Made by a program: the position numbers and the translations under genes. The notes beneath the pieces were generated by a model. That model saw only the letters and a list, made by a program, of their open reading frames with translations, was not told the origin of the DNA and ran no database searches. This document shows positions 26,836 to 38,617 of a stretch of DNA of 64,000 nucleotides, piece after piece (the first letter of the stretch is position 1; every line of letters begins with the position of its first letter). The stretch is from Niveispirillum sp. SYP-B3756 (lineage in GTDB: Bacteria > Pseudomonadota > Alphaproteobacteria > Azospirillales > Azospirillaceae): the NCBI RefSeq assembly GCF_009495745.1, contig NZ_WIDQ01000006.1:289824-353823 (forward strand), given 5' to 3'.

Positions 26836-27963
26836 ATGGAACAGATTGATATCCTGATTGTCGGTGGTGGCATTGCCGGCGCGGCGCTGGCCTATGCCAT
26901 GTCGGTCGACCATCGGGTGGCCCTGCTGGAGCGGGAGACCCATTGCGGCTATCACGCCACCGGTCGCTCGGTGGCGGTATATTCGGAAACCTATGGCAGC
27001 CGGGCCATCCGGGCACTGACCGTGGCATCCGGCCCGTTCCTGCGCCATCCGCCGGACGGGTTCAGCCCCCGTCCGATTTTGCACCCGCGTGGTACCCTGC
27101 ATATCGCCCGCGGCGATCAGTTGGAGAAGCTGACCGCGGCCCTGATCGAGATGCAGCCCTTGGCCCCGGCCATCAACCCGTTGACCGCCCCCGAATGTTT
27201 GACCCTGGTGCCGTTCCTGCGCCCCGATCAGGTGGGGGCCGGCATTCTGGAATCAGGGGCCTGCGATATTGATGTCGATCTGCTGCATCAGGCCTATCTG
27301 CGGGCGGCCCGGGCCCAGGGGGCGATTATCCGGACCGAAATGCCGGTGACCGGCATTCGCCCCGACGGGGATGGCTGGCGGGTGGATACACCGGCCGGGC
27401 CCTGGCAAACCTGGACCCTGGTGAATGCCGCCGGTGCCTGGGCTGATCAGGTGGCCCAGTTGGCGGGGGTGGCCCCGGTCGGTCTGGAACCGCGCCGCCG
27501 CACGGTCACCCTGGTGGAACCACCGGCCGGGCTGGACATTGCCCGGCTGCCCTTCGTCGTCGATATCGACGAAAGCTTCTATTTCAAACCCTCGGCCGGC
27601 ATGTTGGCGGTGTCGCCAGCGGATGAAACCCTGGTGGAACCGGCCGATGTACAGCCGGAGGAGCTGGATATCGCCTTGGCCATGGATCGGCTGCAAGCAG
27701 CCTGCAACATCAAGGTGACCCGAAAGGGGCGCAGCTGGGCGGGTTTGCGCAGCTTCGTCGCTGATCGCAATCCAGTCATCGGGTTCGAACCGGGGATACC
27801 CGGTTTCTTCTGGCTGGCGGCCTTGGGGGGGTATGGCATACAGACCGCCCCGGCCGTGGCAGGGCTGGCGGCCAGCCTGATCAGGGGCCAAGGCGTACCC
27901 GATCGCCTGACCAGCCTGCATTTCGATCTGGCGGCGGTCAGTCCCTGCCGGTTGCGGCGGTGA
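26836..27963 (+). CDS. dauA: FAD-dependent D-amino-acid dehydrogenase, DauA (D-arginine dehydrogenase)-like
   Basis: Flavoprotein oxidising D-amino acids to 2-oxo acids, 375 residues, the same length as Pseudomonas DauA. The Rossmann motif ILIVGGGIAGAALAYAM binds FAD, followed by the ER motif LLERET and the GYHATGRSVA segment. Other positions matching D-arginine dehydrogenase from memory are the active-site lid Tyr after TGRS, DIDVDLLHQAYLRA, ESFYFKPSAGML with the substrate Tyr, WAGLRSFVADRNPV with the carboxylate-binding Arg, and the GGYGIQT end. ATG 26836 has GCGAGGTGGG upstream; the longer start at 26809 is less likely. It lies 140 bp after the quorum-sensing operon, as a separate unit. 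Substrate preference may differ from arginine. Confidence 0.82.
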   Translation: MEQIDILIVGGGIAGAALAYAMSVDHRVALLERETHCGYHATGRSVAVYSETYGSRAIRALTVASGPFLRHPPDGFSPRPILHPRGTLHIARGDQLEKLTAALIEMQPLAPAINPLTAPECLTLVPFLRPDQVGAGILESGACDIDVDLLHQAYLRAARAQGAIIRTEMPVTGIRPDGDGWRVDTPAGPWQTWTLVNAAGAWADQVAQLAGVAPVGLEPRRRTVTLVEPPAGLDIARLPFVVDIDESFYFKPSAGMLAVSPADETLVEPADVQPEELDIALAMDRLQAACNIKVTRKGRSWAGLRSFVADRNPVIGFEPGIPGFFWLAALGGYGIQTAPAVAGLAASLIRGQGVPDRLTSLHFDLAAVSPCRLRR

Positions 27964-27993
27964 TTGTCGGACCTGTTCGTCATACGCGCCAGA

Positions 27994-28021
27994 GCACGGC
28001 ACCTCCGTTGGAGGGCCGTGC
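27994..28021. terminator. Hairpin downstream of the flavoenzyme gene
   Basis: An interrupted stem GCACGG..CCTCC / GGAGG.CCGTGC lies between two convergent genes. There is no U-tract. A second, imperfect repeat (CCCACT / AGTGGG) lies at about 28100-28118. Either may help end the flanking transcripts. Confidence 0.4.
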
Positions 28022-28174
28022 CGGCCGTCGCTCTCTCCTTCACGCTACCGGTGGGTAACGTCGCCCCGAAGGCAAGGTGAACAGGTACTCAGATTTACAC
28101 CCACTGCTTAAGAGTGGGTAAACAATGCGAAGCGGCCCCATTAATGTCACAGATACCTCTATCCCATCCCGGGG

Positions 28175-31100
28175 TCAGGAGGCTGCCGGGGCGTGCAGTT
28201 CAGCCAGGAAAGCCTCCAGCGCCAGCCAACCGGCCGGGGCGTGGCGGATGAAGCGGCTGACAAGCTCACCCGCATCGCCATAGCGTTCCTCAATGATCGC
28301 CATTTCGATCCGCTGCGCCAGCACGCGCAACCGGGGTGTGCCCAGGTTGCCAGCCAGCGAGATCATGGAATGGGCTTCGCGGCGGAGGTCCGGCCAGTTG
28401 CTGTCCGTCAGATGTTTCTGCATCCGTTCGACGCGCTGCCGCCCGGTTTTGATGAAAGTCCAGACCAGATCGCTGAATTCCTCCACCGTGGCGAAGGAGA
28501 GCAATCCTTCCAGCACGCTGCGGTCCAGCACCGGTTCGCCTGAAACATCATCTTCTTGTGTATTCGTTTCCACCATTTCAGGCGTAACCTCCAATATTCT
28601 TGTTGTACCGGACGCACCCGACCAGCGGGCGGCGGTTTCCAACAGGGTGACGGGCACATAGGGCTTGGACACGTAATCATCCATCCCGGCTTCCAGATAG
28701 GTTTCCCGCATCCCCACCATGGCATTTGCCGTCATGGCGATGATTGGGGTGCGGGGGCGTCCTGCCTGCTGTTCCTGGATGCGGATCAGGCGGGTCGCCT
28801 CTATCCCATCCATTCCCGGCATCTGCACATCCATCAGGATCAGATCATAGCGATTGGCCGCCGCCGCAGCGGTGGCCTCCATCCCGTCGCCCACCAGGGT
28901 GACGCCATAGCCTTCGCGCATAAGGATCAGGCGGGCCACGTCGCGGTTGATCTGGTTATCATCCACCACCAGAACCTGCCGCCCGACGCCGCGGGCCAGT
29001 GGCTGACCGATCTCAGGCGTCTCCGGGACCGCAGGAACCGGCTCCCCGAACAGCCGGCCCAATGTCTCCAGCAGGGCCTGAGGCCGCACCGGCTTCACCA
29101 GCACCGCATCGAAGACTTCCGCCGCCGGATCGCCCGGTTCCAGCCCGCCGGCCGAGGTGACCAGCACCAGCTTGACCTGGGCAAAGCTGGGATGGTGACG
29201 CAGCCAGGCGCCCAGACTGTCGCCAGCCATACCGGGCATGGAATGGTCGATCAGGATGACATCCGGCGGCCGCTTTTCCCGCGCGGCGCGATCCAGTTCG
29301 GTCAGCGCGCCTTGTCCCCCATTGACCAGCACATGCCGTATGCCAAGCCGGTCCAGATGGCCACCCATAATGCGACGGTTGGTTTCCAGATCATCCACCA
29401 CCAGCGCCGTCAGCCGACGCAGCCGTTCCGGCAGTTCCAGCCGGTTGGGCAGGCGGGCGCTGGCGGCCGGTAGATTGATATCGAACCAGAAGCGGCTACC
29501 GGTACCGGGCGTGCTGTCGACCTTGATTTCCGATCCCATCAAGCGGGCCAGCTGCTGGCTGATGGTCAGGCCCAGACCGGTGCCGCCGAAACGGCGGCTG
29601 ATGGAATTATCGGCCTGATTGAATTTCTGGAACAGACGGTCGATCTGTTCCGGCACCATGCCGATGCCGGTATCCTTGACCGTGAAGCGCAGGTTCCGGC
29701 CCTCGCTGCCATCGGTTGATGGCAGCAGCTGCACCTTGATAGTGACACGCCCGTCATCGGTGAATTTTACCGCATTGCCAGCCAGATTCAGCAAAATCTG
29801 GCGCAGCCGGGTGGGGTCGCCGCGATAGGCACCGGTGGCTGCCGGGTCCAGATTGGCGGTCAGGGCGATGGCCTTCTGCTGGGCCCGTGGAGCCAGGATG
29901 GCCAGCACGCCATCCACCACCTCTTCCAGGGAGAAATCGATCTGCTCCAGCTCCAGCTTGCCCGCTTCCAGCTTGGAGACATCCAGAATATCGTTGATGA
30001 CATACAGCAGTGCGTCGGCACTTTCCCGGATCGTGTCGGCAAAGCCGCGCTGTTCGGTATCCAGGGTGGTATCCAGCAACAGGGCCGTCATGCCGATGAT
30101 GCCATTCATCGGCGTGCGGACCTCATGGCTCATATTGGCCAGAAATTCGGATTTCGCCTGATTGGCGCGTTCAGCCTCCCGCCGGGCTTGTTCGGCCGCT
30201 TCCCGCGCGGCTTCAGCCGCCAGACGCGACCGGTCCAGGTCTTCGGCCAGCCGGCGCAGATTTTCCGTCTGATCGCCCAGACGGTCACGTGCGGTGCGCA
30301 GCTCCTGCTCCTGCGCCACCCGCTCACCGACATCGCGGGTCGCGGACACGATGCGCTGACCAGCCTGCCGGTCGGCGGCCAGAGCGAAGGCAGTTTCCAC
30401 CCAGATGAAATGTCCGTCACCATGGCGCAGCCGATAGGTGACAGGTGGACAGGGCATACCGGCGGTCAGTACGGACAGGGCCCGCTCCAGACGTTCGGCA
30501 TCTTCCTCATGCACCAGATCCAGCGGGCTGCCGCCGACCAGCCGGTCCGGCAGATGCCCCAGCATCCAGTCAGCCGAGGGCGAGACATAGAGATAGGTGC
30601 CGTCCAGCGCGTGGAGGGCCACCACATCGCTGCCCTGTTCAGAAAGAAGCCGGTATTGCGCATCTCGGGTTGCCAGTTCCTGGGCCTGATGCTGCAACCC
30701 TTCCGCCATTTCATTGATCGCAGCCCCCAGCACGCCGATTTCCCCCGGTCCGGCTGGCGCGCGCAGGCCCAGTTCCCCCCGGCCCAATCGCTCCACCACG
30801 CGGGAAAGCCGGGTCAGTGGCGTCAGCACCGTGCGGGACAGGCCGACATAGAGAATGGCGACGGCCAGGATGGCGACGATGCCGGTAAAGGCCAGATGCC
30901 GGCTGAATTCCAGTTCGGCGCGGGCGACAGCCTGTTCCTTTGGGAAGGAAACGATGATCTTCACCCCTGTATCGCCCAGTGAGGCAAAGCCCATCAGCCG
31001 GTCCACCCGGTCCACCCCGGTGCCCTGCAGGGTGCCGCTCTCTCGCAGCAGAGCCATCTGCACGAAAGGAAGGTCGCGCAGCGACACGCCTTCCATCCCC

Positions 31101-31744
31101 AGTATCTGTGGTTTGCGGATCAGCGCATTGCCCTGGGCATCAACGGCCAGCAGGTTCATTTCGGTGGACGTATCGGCTGTCAGCCGATCAGCCGACTGTT
31201 CCAGCCAGGCCAGCAGCAGCCCCGCCAGCACCACACCGCCCGGTTTGCCATCTTTTCCCATGATCGGATGGGCATAAACCAGGATGGAGCGACCATCGCT
31301 GAGGGCGCGCAGGTAACCGCTGGTGACCGGCTGACCGGTCATCATGGCCTGACGGAAATAATCCCGGCCGGCAACGCTTTGCACGGCACCGGGTGCCGCG
31401 GTGCTGCACAACACTTTCCCTTCGGCGTCTGTCACCAGCAGGTTCGACAGCCAGGGCTGGGTTTCTTTCAATGGGGAAAGTCTGGCCGCACATTCCGCTT
31501 CCCCAGGCGGTTGCCGGGCCACCACAGTGACCACGCGCTGTACATTCATCAACAATTCGCCATGCTGGTTGGCAATGGCCTGTGCAATATCCAAGGCGCG
31601 GGTCTGGGCCTGGGCAATGGCATCATTGCGCCGCGCACTGTTTTCCAGCACCAGCACAATGGCCATGGCGGCGATAACTGTCGCCACCAGAAATATCAGC
31701 CGCCCTCGCAGCGTCAGGAATGCGGAATAAAGCGCCATGGCCAA
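28175..31744 (-). CDS. Hybrid sensor histidine kinase with two receivers and Hpt
   Basis: Inner-membrane multi-step phosphorelay kinase of 1189 residues. Order: membrane helix 13-34, extracytoplasmic Cache-like sensor (about 40-280, with [20 protein letters not shown]), second helix about 284-303, HAMP (304-355), PAS (about 360-475), coiled coil, HisKA with phospho-His540 in [12 protein letters not shown], HATPase (N box [23 protein letters not shown]). Next come a first receiver with Asp833 (LIDHSMPGM), a second with Asp972 ([11 protein letters not shown]), and a C-terminal Hpt with His1125 ([13 protein letters not shown]). No separate response regulator is adjacent. It is divergent from the MacAB operon, which it might control; that link is position only. 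Confidence 0.93.
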   Translation of the reverse strand: MAMALYSAFLTLRGRLIFLVATVIAAMAIVLVLENSARRNDAIAQAQTRALDIAQAIANQHGELLMNVQRVVTVVARQPPGEAECAARLSPLKETQPWLSNLLVTDAEGKVLCSTAAPGAVQSVAGRDYFRQAMMTGQPVTSGYLRALSDGRSILVYAHPIMGKDGKPGGVVLAGLLLAWLEQSADRLTADTSTEMNLLAVDAQGNALIRKPQILGMEGVSLRDLPFVQMALLRESGTLQGTGVDRVDRLMGFASLGDTGVKIIVSFPKEQAVARAELEFSRHLAFTGIVAILAVAILYVGLSRTVLTPLTRLSRVVERLGRGELGLRAPAGPGEIGVLGAAINEMAEGLQHQAQELATRDAQYRLLSEQGSDVVALHALDGTYLYVSPSADWMLGHLPDRLVGGSPLDLVHEEDAERLERALSVLTAGMPCPPVTYRLRHGDGHFIWVETAFALAADRQAGQRIVSATRDVGERVAQEQELRTARDRLGDQTENLRRLAEDLDRSRLAAEAAREAAEQARREAERANQAKSEFLANMSHEVRTPMNGIIGMTALLLDTTLDTEQRGFADTIRESADALLYVINDILDVSKLEAGKLELEQIDFSLEEVVDGVLAILAPRAQQKAIALTANLDPAATGAYRGDPTRLRQILLNLAGNAVKFTDDGRVTIKVQLLPSTDGSEGRNLRFTVKDTGIGMVPEQIDRLFQKFNQADNSISRRFGGTGLGLTISQQLARLMGSEIKVDSTPGTGSRFWFDINLPAASARLPNRLELPERLRRLTALVVDDLETNRRIMGGHLDRLGIRHVLVNGGQGALTELDRAAREKRPPDVILIDHSMPGMAGDSLGAWLRHHPSFAQVKLVLVTSAGGLEPGDPAAEVFDAVLVKPVRPQALLETLGRLFGEPVPAVPETPEIGQPLARGVGRQVLVVDDNQINRDVARLILMREGYGVTLVGDGMEATAAAAANRYDLILMDVQMPGMDGIEATRLIRIQEQQAGRPRTPIIAMTANAMVGMRETYLEAGMDDYVSKPYVPVTLLETAARWSGASGTTRILEVTPEMVETNTQEDDVSGEPVLDRSVLEGLLSFATVEEFSDLVWTFIKTGRQRVERMQKHLTDSNWPDLRREAHSMISLAGNLGTPRLRVLAQRIEMAIIEERYGDAGELVSRFIRHAPAGWLALEAFLAELHAPAAS

Positions 31745-32037
31745 TCCGAAATACAGGCGGAAGCCGCCGCCACGGCGGGAAATCCGCCGTAAAGCTCATA
31801 CCCTATTCTATAACGGAAATGACGCCGCTGCAGCAGCCTGGGATTTTCGTTCATTGGTATAGCGGGATTATCAGGTAGGGGCGAAGAAAGCAGCATTGAC
31901 CAGCGGAGCCGCCTCCCGGCGCAAGTGAGAAATAAGCCTGTCATGAAACTTCCTGATCTTTCTGTGCAGGGCTTTCTCGGGTGCGGCGTATAAGGGCGGA
32001 TCGCTTTGATTTTCCACGAACTGACTGAAGATCGCTG

Positions 32038-33398
32038 ATGCAGCCCTCCAGCCCTGTCGTTGCTACCGGTTCCCCTAAACCTGCGGCACCGCGTCGCGGT
32101 AAAGCCAAGTCCCGTCGGCTGTTGCCCGTCGGCCTTGCCGCGCTGGTGCTGCTGGGGGGCGGGGCCTGGTGGTGGTTCGGCGTTCGCTCCACCGGACCCG
32201 ACAATGCGCATCTGCTGACCGCCGCGGTGGAGCGGGGCGATATCGAGGATACGGTTTCGGCCGTGGGCAACCTGCAGCCGCGCGATTATGTGGATGTCGG
32301 CACCCAGGTTTCCGGGCAGTTGCGCAAGCTGCATGTAGAGATCGGCCAAACGGTGGAGCAAGGCACCCTGCTGGCGGAAATCGATCCCACCGTCTATCAG
32401 ACCAGGGTGGAGGCGGATAAGGCGCAGTTGGAAAATTACAGCGCCCAGTTGGCCCAGCGGGAGGCGGAACTGGCGCTGGCCCGCCAGCAATATCAGCGCC
32501 AGAAAAACCTGCTGAAGGACAATGCCACCAGCCAGGACGCCTATCAGAGTGCGGAGACCAGCCTGCGCGCGGCCGAAGCATCGGTGCGGGTGATGAATGC
32601 CCAGATCCGTCAGACGACATCCACCCTGCGCGGGGACGAGGCGAACCTGGGCTACACCAAGATCTATGCGCCGATGACCGGCACCGTGGTGTCGCAGAAT
32701 GCCAAGCAGGGCCAGACCCTGAATGCCAACCAGTCGGCCCCCATTGTGCTGCGCATCGCCGATCTGTCGGCGATGACGGTGACGACGGAAGTGTCGGAAG
32801 CCGATGTTTCCCGCCTGAAGGTGGGGATGCCGGCCTATTTCACCACATTGGGGCGACCGGATCGCCGCTGGCAGGGCACCTTGCGGCAGGTGGAGCCGAC
32901 GCCGACGGTGGAAAATAACGTTGTTCTCTATAATGCCCTGTTCGATGTCGGGAACGAGGGGGGCGAGTTGATGACCCAGATGACAGCCCAGGTCTTCTTC
33001 ATCGTCGCCTCGGCCAAGGATGTGGTGCGCGTGCCGGTGGCAGCGCTGCAGGCCCCGCAGCGCCCCACCGGCCCCCGCCAGCCGGGCCAGCGCCCACCCG
33101 GTGCCGACATGGCCGGCGGGGCAAGCGCACGGCCCCACTCACCGGCCGCAGGGGGCGAACGCCCGGCCGGCGGCGGGCGCGGCAAAATGCGGATGGTCAC
33201 CGTGCTGAAACCGGATGGCACGACGGAGGAACGCCGGGTGACCATCGGCGTCAGCGACCGCATCCATGTGGAAATCGCCGATGGACTGAAAGAGGGCGAG
33301 CAGGTGGTGATCGGCCGTGCTCCCACCGCCGGTCAGATGCAGGCTCAGCGCCAACAGAACCAGCAGAACATGCCGCGGATGCGCCCGCCGGGGGTGCT

Positions 33399-33402
<4 letters not shown>
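32038..33402 (+). CDS. macA: MacA-like periplasmic adaptor (membrane fusion protein)
   Basis: Periplasmic adaptor of a tripartite ABC efflux pump, 454 residues. One N-terminal membrane helix ([20 protein letters not shown]) is followed by a biotinyl-lipoyl half ([20 protein letters not shown]), an alpha-hairpin coiled coil (about 125-200), the second lipoyl half ([20 protein letters not shown]), a beta-barrel, and a membrane-proximal domain. A Pro/Gly-rich insertion (about 340-385) interrupts the last domain, which is unusual in length. Its stop overlaps the macB start by four bases (ATGA), so the two are coupled. Confidence 0.93.
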
Positions 33403-35378
<1,976 letters not shown>

Positions 35379-35402
35379 CCCTAAATCCCGGACTTTCCCC
35401 GC

Positions 35403-36842
35403 ATGATCACCCGCCGCCCACTTCGGCCCCTGACCATCGCCCTTCTGTCCAGCGTGGCCCTGCTGGGCGGCTGTACCGGCCATCCGGATGACATGGCCGT
35501 GGTACGGCCGGTTACGCCACAGGCCACATGGTCGGCCGGCAATGATGGCGCCGCCGTCTGGCCCCAGGCCGACTGGTGGCAGGGCTTCAATACGCCGGAA
35601 CTGCTGGCCCTGCTGGCCGAAGCCAGACAGGCCAATACCGATCTGGCCCGCGCCGCCCTGCGGCTGCGTCAGGCGCAGTTGCGGGAGGTGCAGGCCGGTG
35701 CCGCCCTGCTGCCCTCCCTTGGGGCGTCTGCCAATGTCAGCCGGCAGCAGAGTGGCGGCTGGGGTGACAGCACCACCCCTTCCCAGGGGCGTACCAGCGC
35801 CGGGCTGGGCCTGTCTGCTTCCTATGAGCTGGATTTCTGGGGCCGGAACCGGGCAGCCGCCACGGCGGCGCAGGTGAACACGGAAATCAGCCGGCTGGAT
35901 CAGGAAACCGTCGCCCTGACGGTGACGGCGGATGTGGCCAATACCTATTTCCAGGTATTGGCCTTGCGGGACCGCGCCCGCAATGCGGAAGAAAATCTGA
36001 CCTTGGCGCAACGGGTGCTGGCGGTGGTGGAATCCCGCTTCCGCAACGGGGCCGCCACCGCCCTGGATCTGGCCCAGCAGCAGGCGTCGCTGGTATCCCA
36101 GCGGGCGGCCATTCCGTCGCTGCGACAGCAGGAACTGGATGCCACCTTGAATCTGGCTGTGCTGCTGGGTCGGCAGCCGCAGGATATGGCGGTGGCCGCT
36201 GGTGGGCTTGGCGGGCTAGGCCTGCCATCCACCGGTGTGGGGGTGCCGGCAGACCTGCTGGAGCGTCGGCCCGACCTGAAAGGCGCCGCCCTGGCATTGG
36301 TCAGCGCCGGGGCGGATATCGTGGCGGCCCGCGCAGCCCTGTACCCATCGGCCAATATCAACCTGTCGGGCAATCTGTCTGGCAGCGGATTGAACAGTCT
36401 GGTCAATGCACCGACGGCGGCGGCCAATCTGGGCCTGTCGCTGGTACAGTCGATCTTCGATGGCGGCAGCCGCCGCGCCGCCGTGCAAATCGCCGAGGCG
36501 CAGAAGTTGCAACTGATCGAGACCTACCGCGCTAATATCCTGGCGGCCTTCTCCGATGTGGAGACGGCGCGCGGGGCCGCCCGCAATGCCGAAACCCAGC
36601 GCAAGCTGCAGGAGGAATCGGTTCGGCTGGCACGCGAAGTCTTCCGGCTGGCGGAAACCCGCTATCGGGAAGGGCAGGTTGATCTGCTGACCCTGCTGGA
36701 TGCCCAGCGCTCCCTGCTCTCCGCCCAGGACAGCCTGACCCAGACGCGGCTGGCGGAATTGCAGGCGGCGGTGGCGCTGTATCGCGCGCTGGGTGGCGGC
36801 TGGGGGCCGGCGACGGCGGGGGTTACTCCACCGGCCGGGTGA
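35403..36842 (+). CDS. TolC-like outer-membrane factor lipoprotein (NodT family)
   Basis: Outer-membrane channel of the pump, 479 residues. A lipoprotein signal ends at the lipobox LLGGCTG. Two OEP repeats follow, each with long helices and a beta-strand pair (LGLSASYELDFWGRNR in the first and LGLSLVQSIFDGGSRR in the second), typical of the NodT/OprM type. It starts 24 bp after macB on the same strand, so it belongs to the macAB operon. Its last 20 bases overlap the 3' end of the convergent YjbH-like gene. Confidence 0.92.
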   Translation: MITRRPLRPLTIALLSSVALLGGCTGHPDDMAVVRPVTPQATWSAGNDGAAVWPQADWWQGFNTPELLALLAEARQANTDLARAALRLRQAQLREVQAGAALLPSLGASANVSRQQSGGWGDSTTPSQGRTSAGLGLSASYELDFWGRNRAAATAAQVNTEISRLDQETVALTVTADVANTYFQVLALRDRARNAEENLTLAQRVLAVVESRFRNGAATALDLAQQQASLVSQRAAIPSLRQQELDATLNLAVLLGRQPQDMAVAAGGLGGLGLPSTGVGVPADLLERRPDLKGAALALVSAGADIVAARAALYPSANINLSGNLSGSGLNSLVNAPTAAANLGLSLVQSIFDGGSRRAAVQIAEAQKLQLIETYRANILAAFSDVETARGAARNAETQRKLQEESVRLAREVFRLAETRYREGQVDLLTLLDAQRSLLSAQDSLTQTRLAELQAAVALYRALGGGWGPATAGVTPPAG

Positions 36843-38538
36843 AAGCGCGATCCCAGTCCCGCAGCAGACGGCCATAGCCGGCGGCATGGCGCAGATCGCC
36901 CAAGGTAAAAGCCCGGTCCAGCCGTTCGCGGCGTGACCGGGCCAGGGGGTGGATTTTCCCTGTCGCGTTGATCTCAACCCGGTTCCACAGATTGCCCAGC
37001 GGCAGGGTCACGGAAAAGCCGAGCGTGCTGCCGCCATCACGATCCACCGTCAGTTCGGTTGCCAGCAGCGCCCCGGTGCCGAACCGGCGGGACAGGCTGG
37101 CAGTACCGCCCCAGTCGCCGGCCAGATAGCGGCCCACCGCCAGTTCCAGGCGCGTATCGGCTTCCGCTTCTTCCCAGCCCAGGGTCAGGTGACCGCTGGT
37201 CTTGTCCGATCCGCGCAACAGGGCGATGCCACCGGGCAGCCGCTGCCACAGATGATGCGCGGTCAGGCCCACAGACCAGCGATCCAGCGGGCGCTGCCAG
37301 CGCAACTCACCACCCGCGCCGCTATACATTTCCTCCAGATGGCCGGCTTCCAGCATCATGTCCAAAGAGGGGGAGAGGGCGGCGACGATATTGCCTTGCG
37401 CCCGTTCCAGCGCCAGCGGTTCCGCCATAAAGGCCGCCAGCGCACCCCGGCCGCGCGTATCCTCGGCCAGGGCCGGGCGGGAGGCAGGTTCCTGCATGGT
37501 GAACCGGCCACCGCCATGCAGGATCAGCCCGGCCAGCGGCACCAGGGTCAGCGCCGCACCGGCGCTGCTGCGCTGGGACCAGCGGCTGCCATCCGGCCCT
37601 GGCCCGACCTCCGCCGTGGCATCCAGCCCAATCTCCCAATGCTGGGGGAGATGGGAGGGGTAGGGGGCGCGGCTGAACCGGGCGCTGCGGCGGATTTCCG
37701 CCCCGCTGCCATCCCAGCGGCGGGCGCGTTCCAGCGATCCGGGCGTCATCTGCACTGCCATGCCGGGCAAACCTAGCCGATGGGTGGCAATGCTGGCGGG
37801 CGGGTGATCAATCAGGGTGGCGGCGGCAATGGTGGCGGCGGCCGGCATGGTGGCGGTGATTTCGGTGATGGCTTGCCCATCCGGTCGGCGGGCGCGGAAG
37901 GGCCAGGGCTGGTCCCGCTCCGTCAGATCCAGGCGCAGGGCCAGCCCCAGCAGCAGGCCCCGCCGCCGCTGCCAGCCGCCAGATAATTCCAAGCCCTGCT
38001 GCGGCCGGACGCTGGCCGTCAGGCGTGGTTGCCAAGCGGCACCGCCCGTGCCGCCGCTGGCTGTCAGCCACATTCCTTCTACCAGGGGCAAGGGGACGGG
38101 AACACGCAGATTGACCAGCCCGATCGGGGCACCGGGATGATCGGCGACACCACCGCGCCAGCCGAGGCCGGTGGAAAGCTGCACGCCCGCCATCTCCACC
38201 CCCAGCATGGCGCTGTCCAGCCTTTCAGCGCTCTCCCCCAGACCACGCATCCCCAGGGTCAGGGCCGGATGATGGCGGCCCTGCGGCCAGAGCCTCAGAT
38301 CGAGATCACCCACCGCATCGGCGGTTTCCGCCGGCTGACGCAGGGTGACGGCCAGCGGCGTGACCGGTTGCAGGCCGATCCGGGCCTCTCCACCGCCCCG
38401 CCACAGCACCTCATCCAGCCAGGCGGAACCGGCAGCCGGCAGGAAGGCGGAGGGGTGAACCCCCGGCAAGGGCCCTTCCGCCGCCTGTGCCCCGGCCGCC
38501 AGCAGAATGGATAGCAATGGCAACAGCTGGCGGCGCAA
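36823..38538 (-). CDS. YjbH-like outer-membrane protein
   Basis: Exported, beta-strand-rich protein of 571 residues. Signal peptide MRRQLLPLLSILLAAGAQA. The C-terminal third matches the YjbH pattern: EEMYSGAGGELRWQRP, SGHLTLGWEEAEADTRLELA and GRYLAGDWGGTASLSRRFG. YjbH proteins are linked to exopolysaccharide export or group-4-capsule-like loci. This copy is shorter than usual (about 700), and its N-terminal half is divergent. The only in-frame start after the upstream stop is a TTG at 38538 without a clear ribosome site, so the true start is uncertain. No yjbEFG genes accompany it. It sits 79 bp after the glutamine-synthetase-like gene on the same strand. Confidence 0.75.
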   Translation of the reverse strand: MRRQLLPLLSILLAAGAQAAEGPLPGVHPSAFLPAAGSAWLDEVLWRGGGEARIGLQPVTPLAVTLRQPAETADAVGDLDLRLWPQGRHHPALTLGMRGLGESAERLDSAMLGVEMAGVQLSTGLGWRGGVADHPGAPIGLVNLRVPVPLPLVEGMWLTASGGTGGAAWQPRLTASVRPQQGLELSGGWQRRRGLLLGLALRLDLTERDQPWPFRARRPDGQAITEITATMPAAATIAAATLIDHPPASIATHRLGLPGMAVQMTPGSLERARRWDGSGAEIRRSARFSRAPYPSHLPQHWEIGLDATAEVGPGPDGSRWSQRSSAGAALTLVPLAGLILHGGGRFTMQEPASRPALAEDTRGRGALAAFMAEPLALERAQGNIVAALSPSLDMMLEAGHLEEMYSGAGGELRWQRPLDRWSVGLTAHHLWQRLPGGIALLRGSDKTSGHLTLGWEEAEADTRLELAVGRYLAGDWGGTASLSRRFGTGALLATELTVDRDGGSTLGFSVTLPLGNLWNRVEINATGKIHPLARSRRERLDRAFTLGDLRHAAGYGRLLRDWDRAFTRPVE

Positions 38539-38617
38539 GATGGGGAACGCAGTTGCGAAAGCGAAGCCGGATTATGTGTGTACCAGCTGGATTACACAAC
38601 TATTCACGAGAGGCTTT

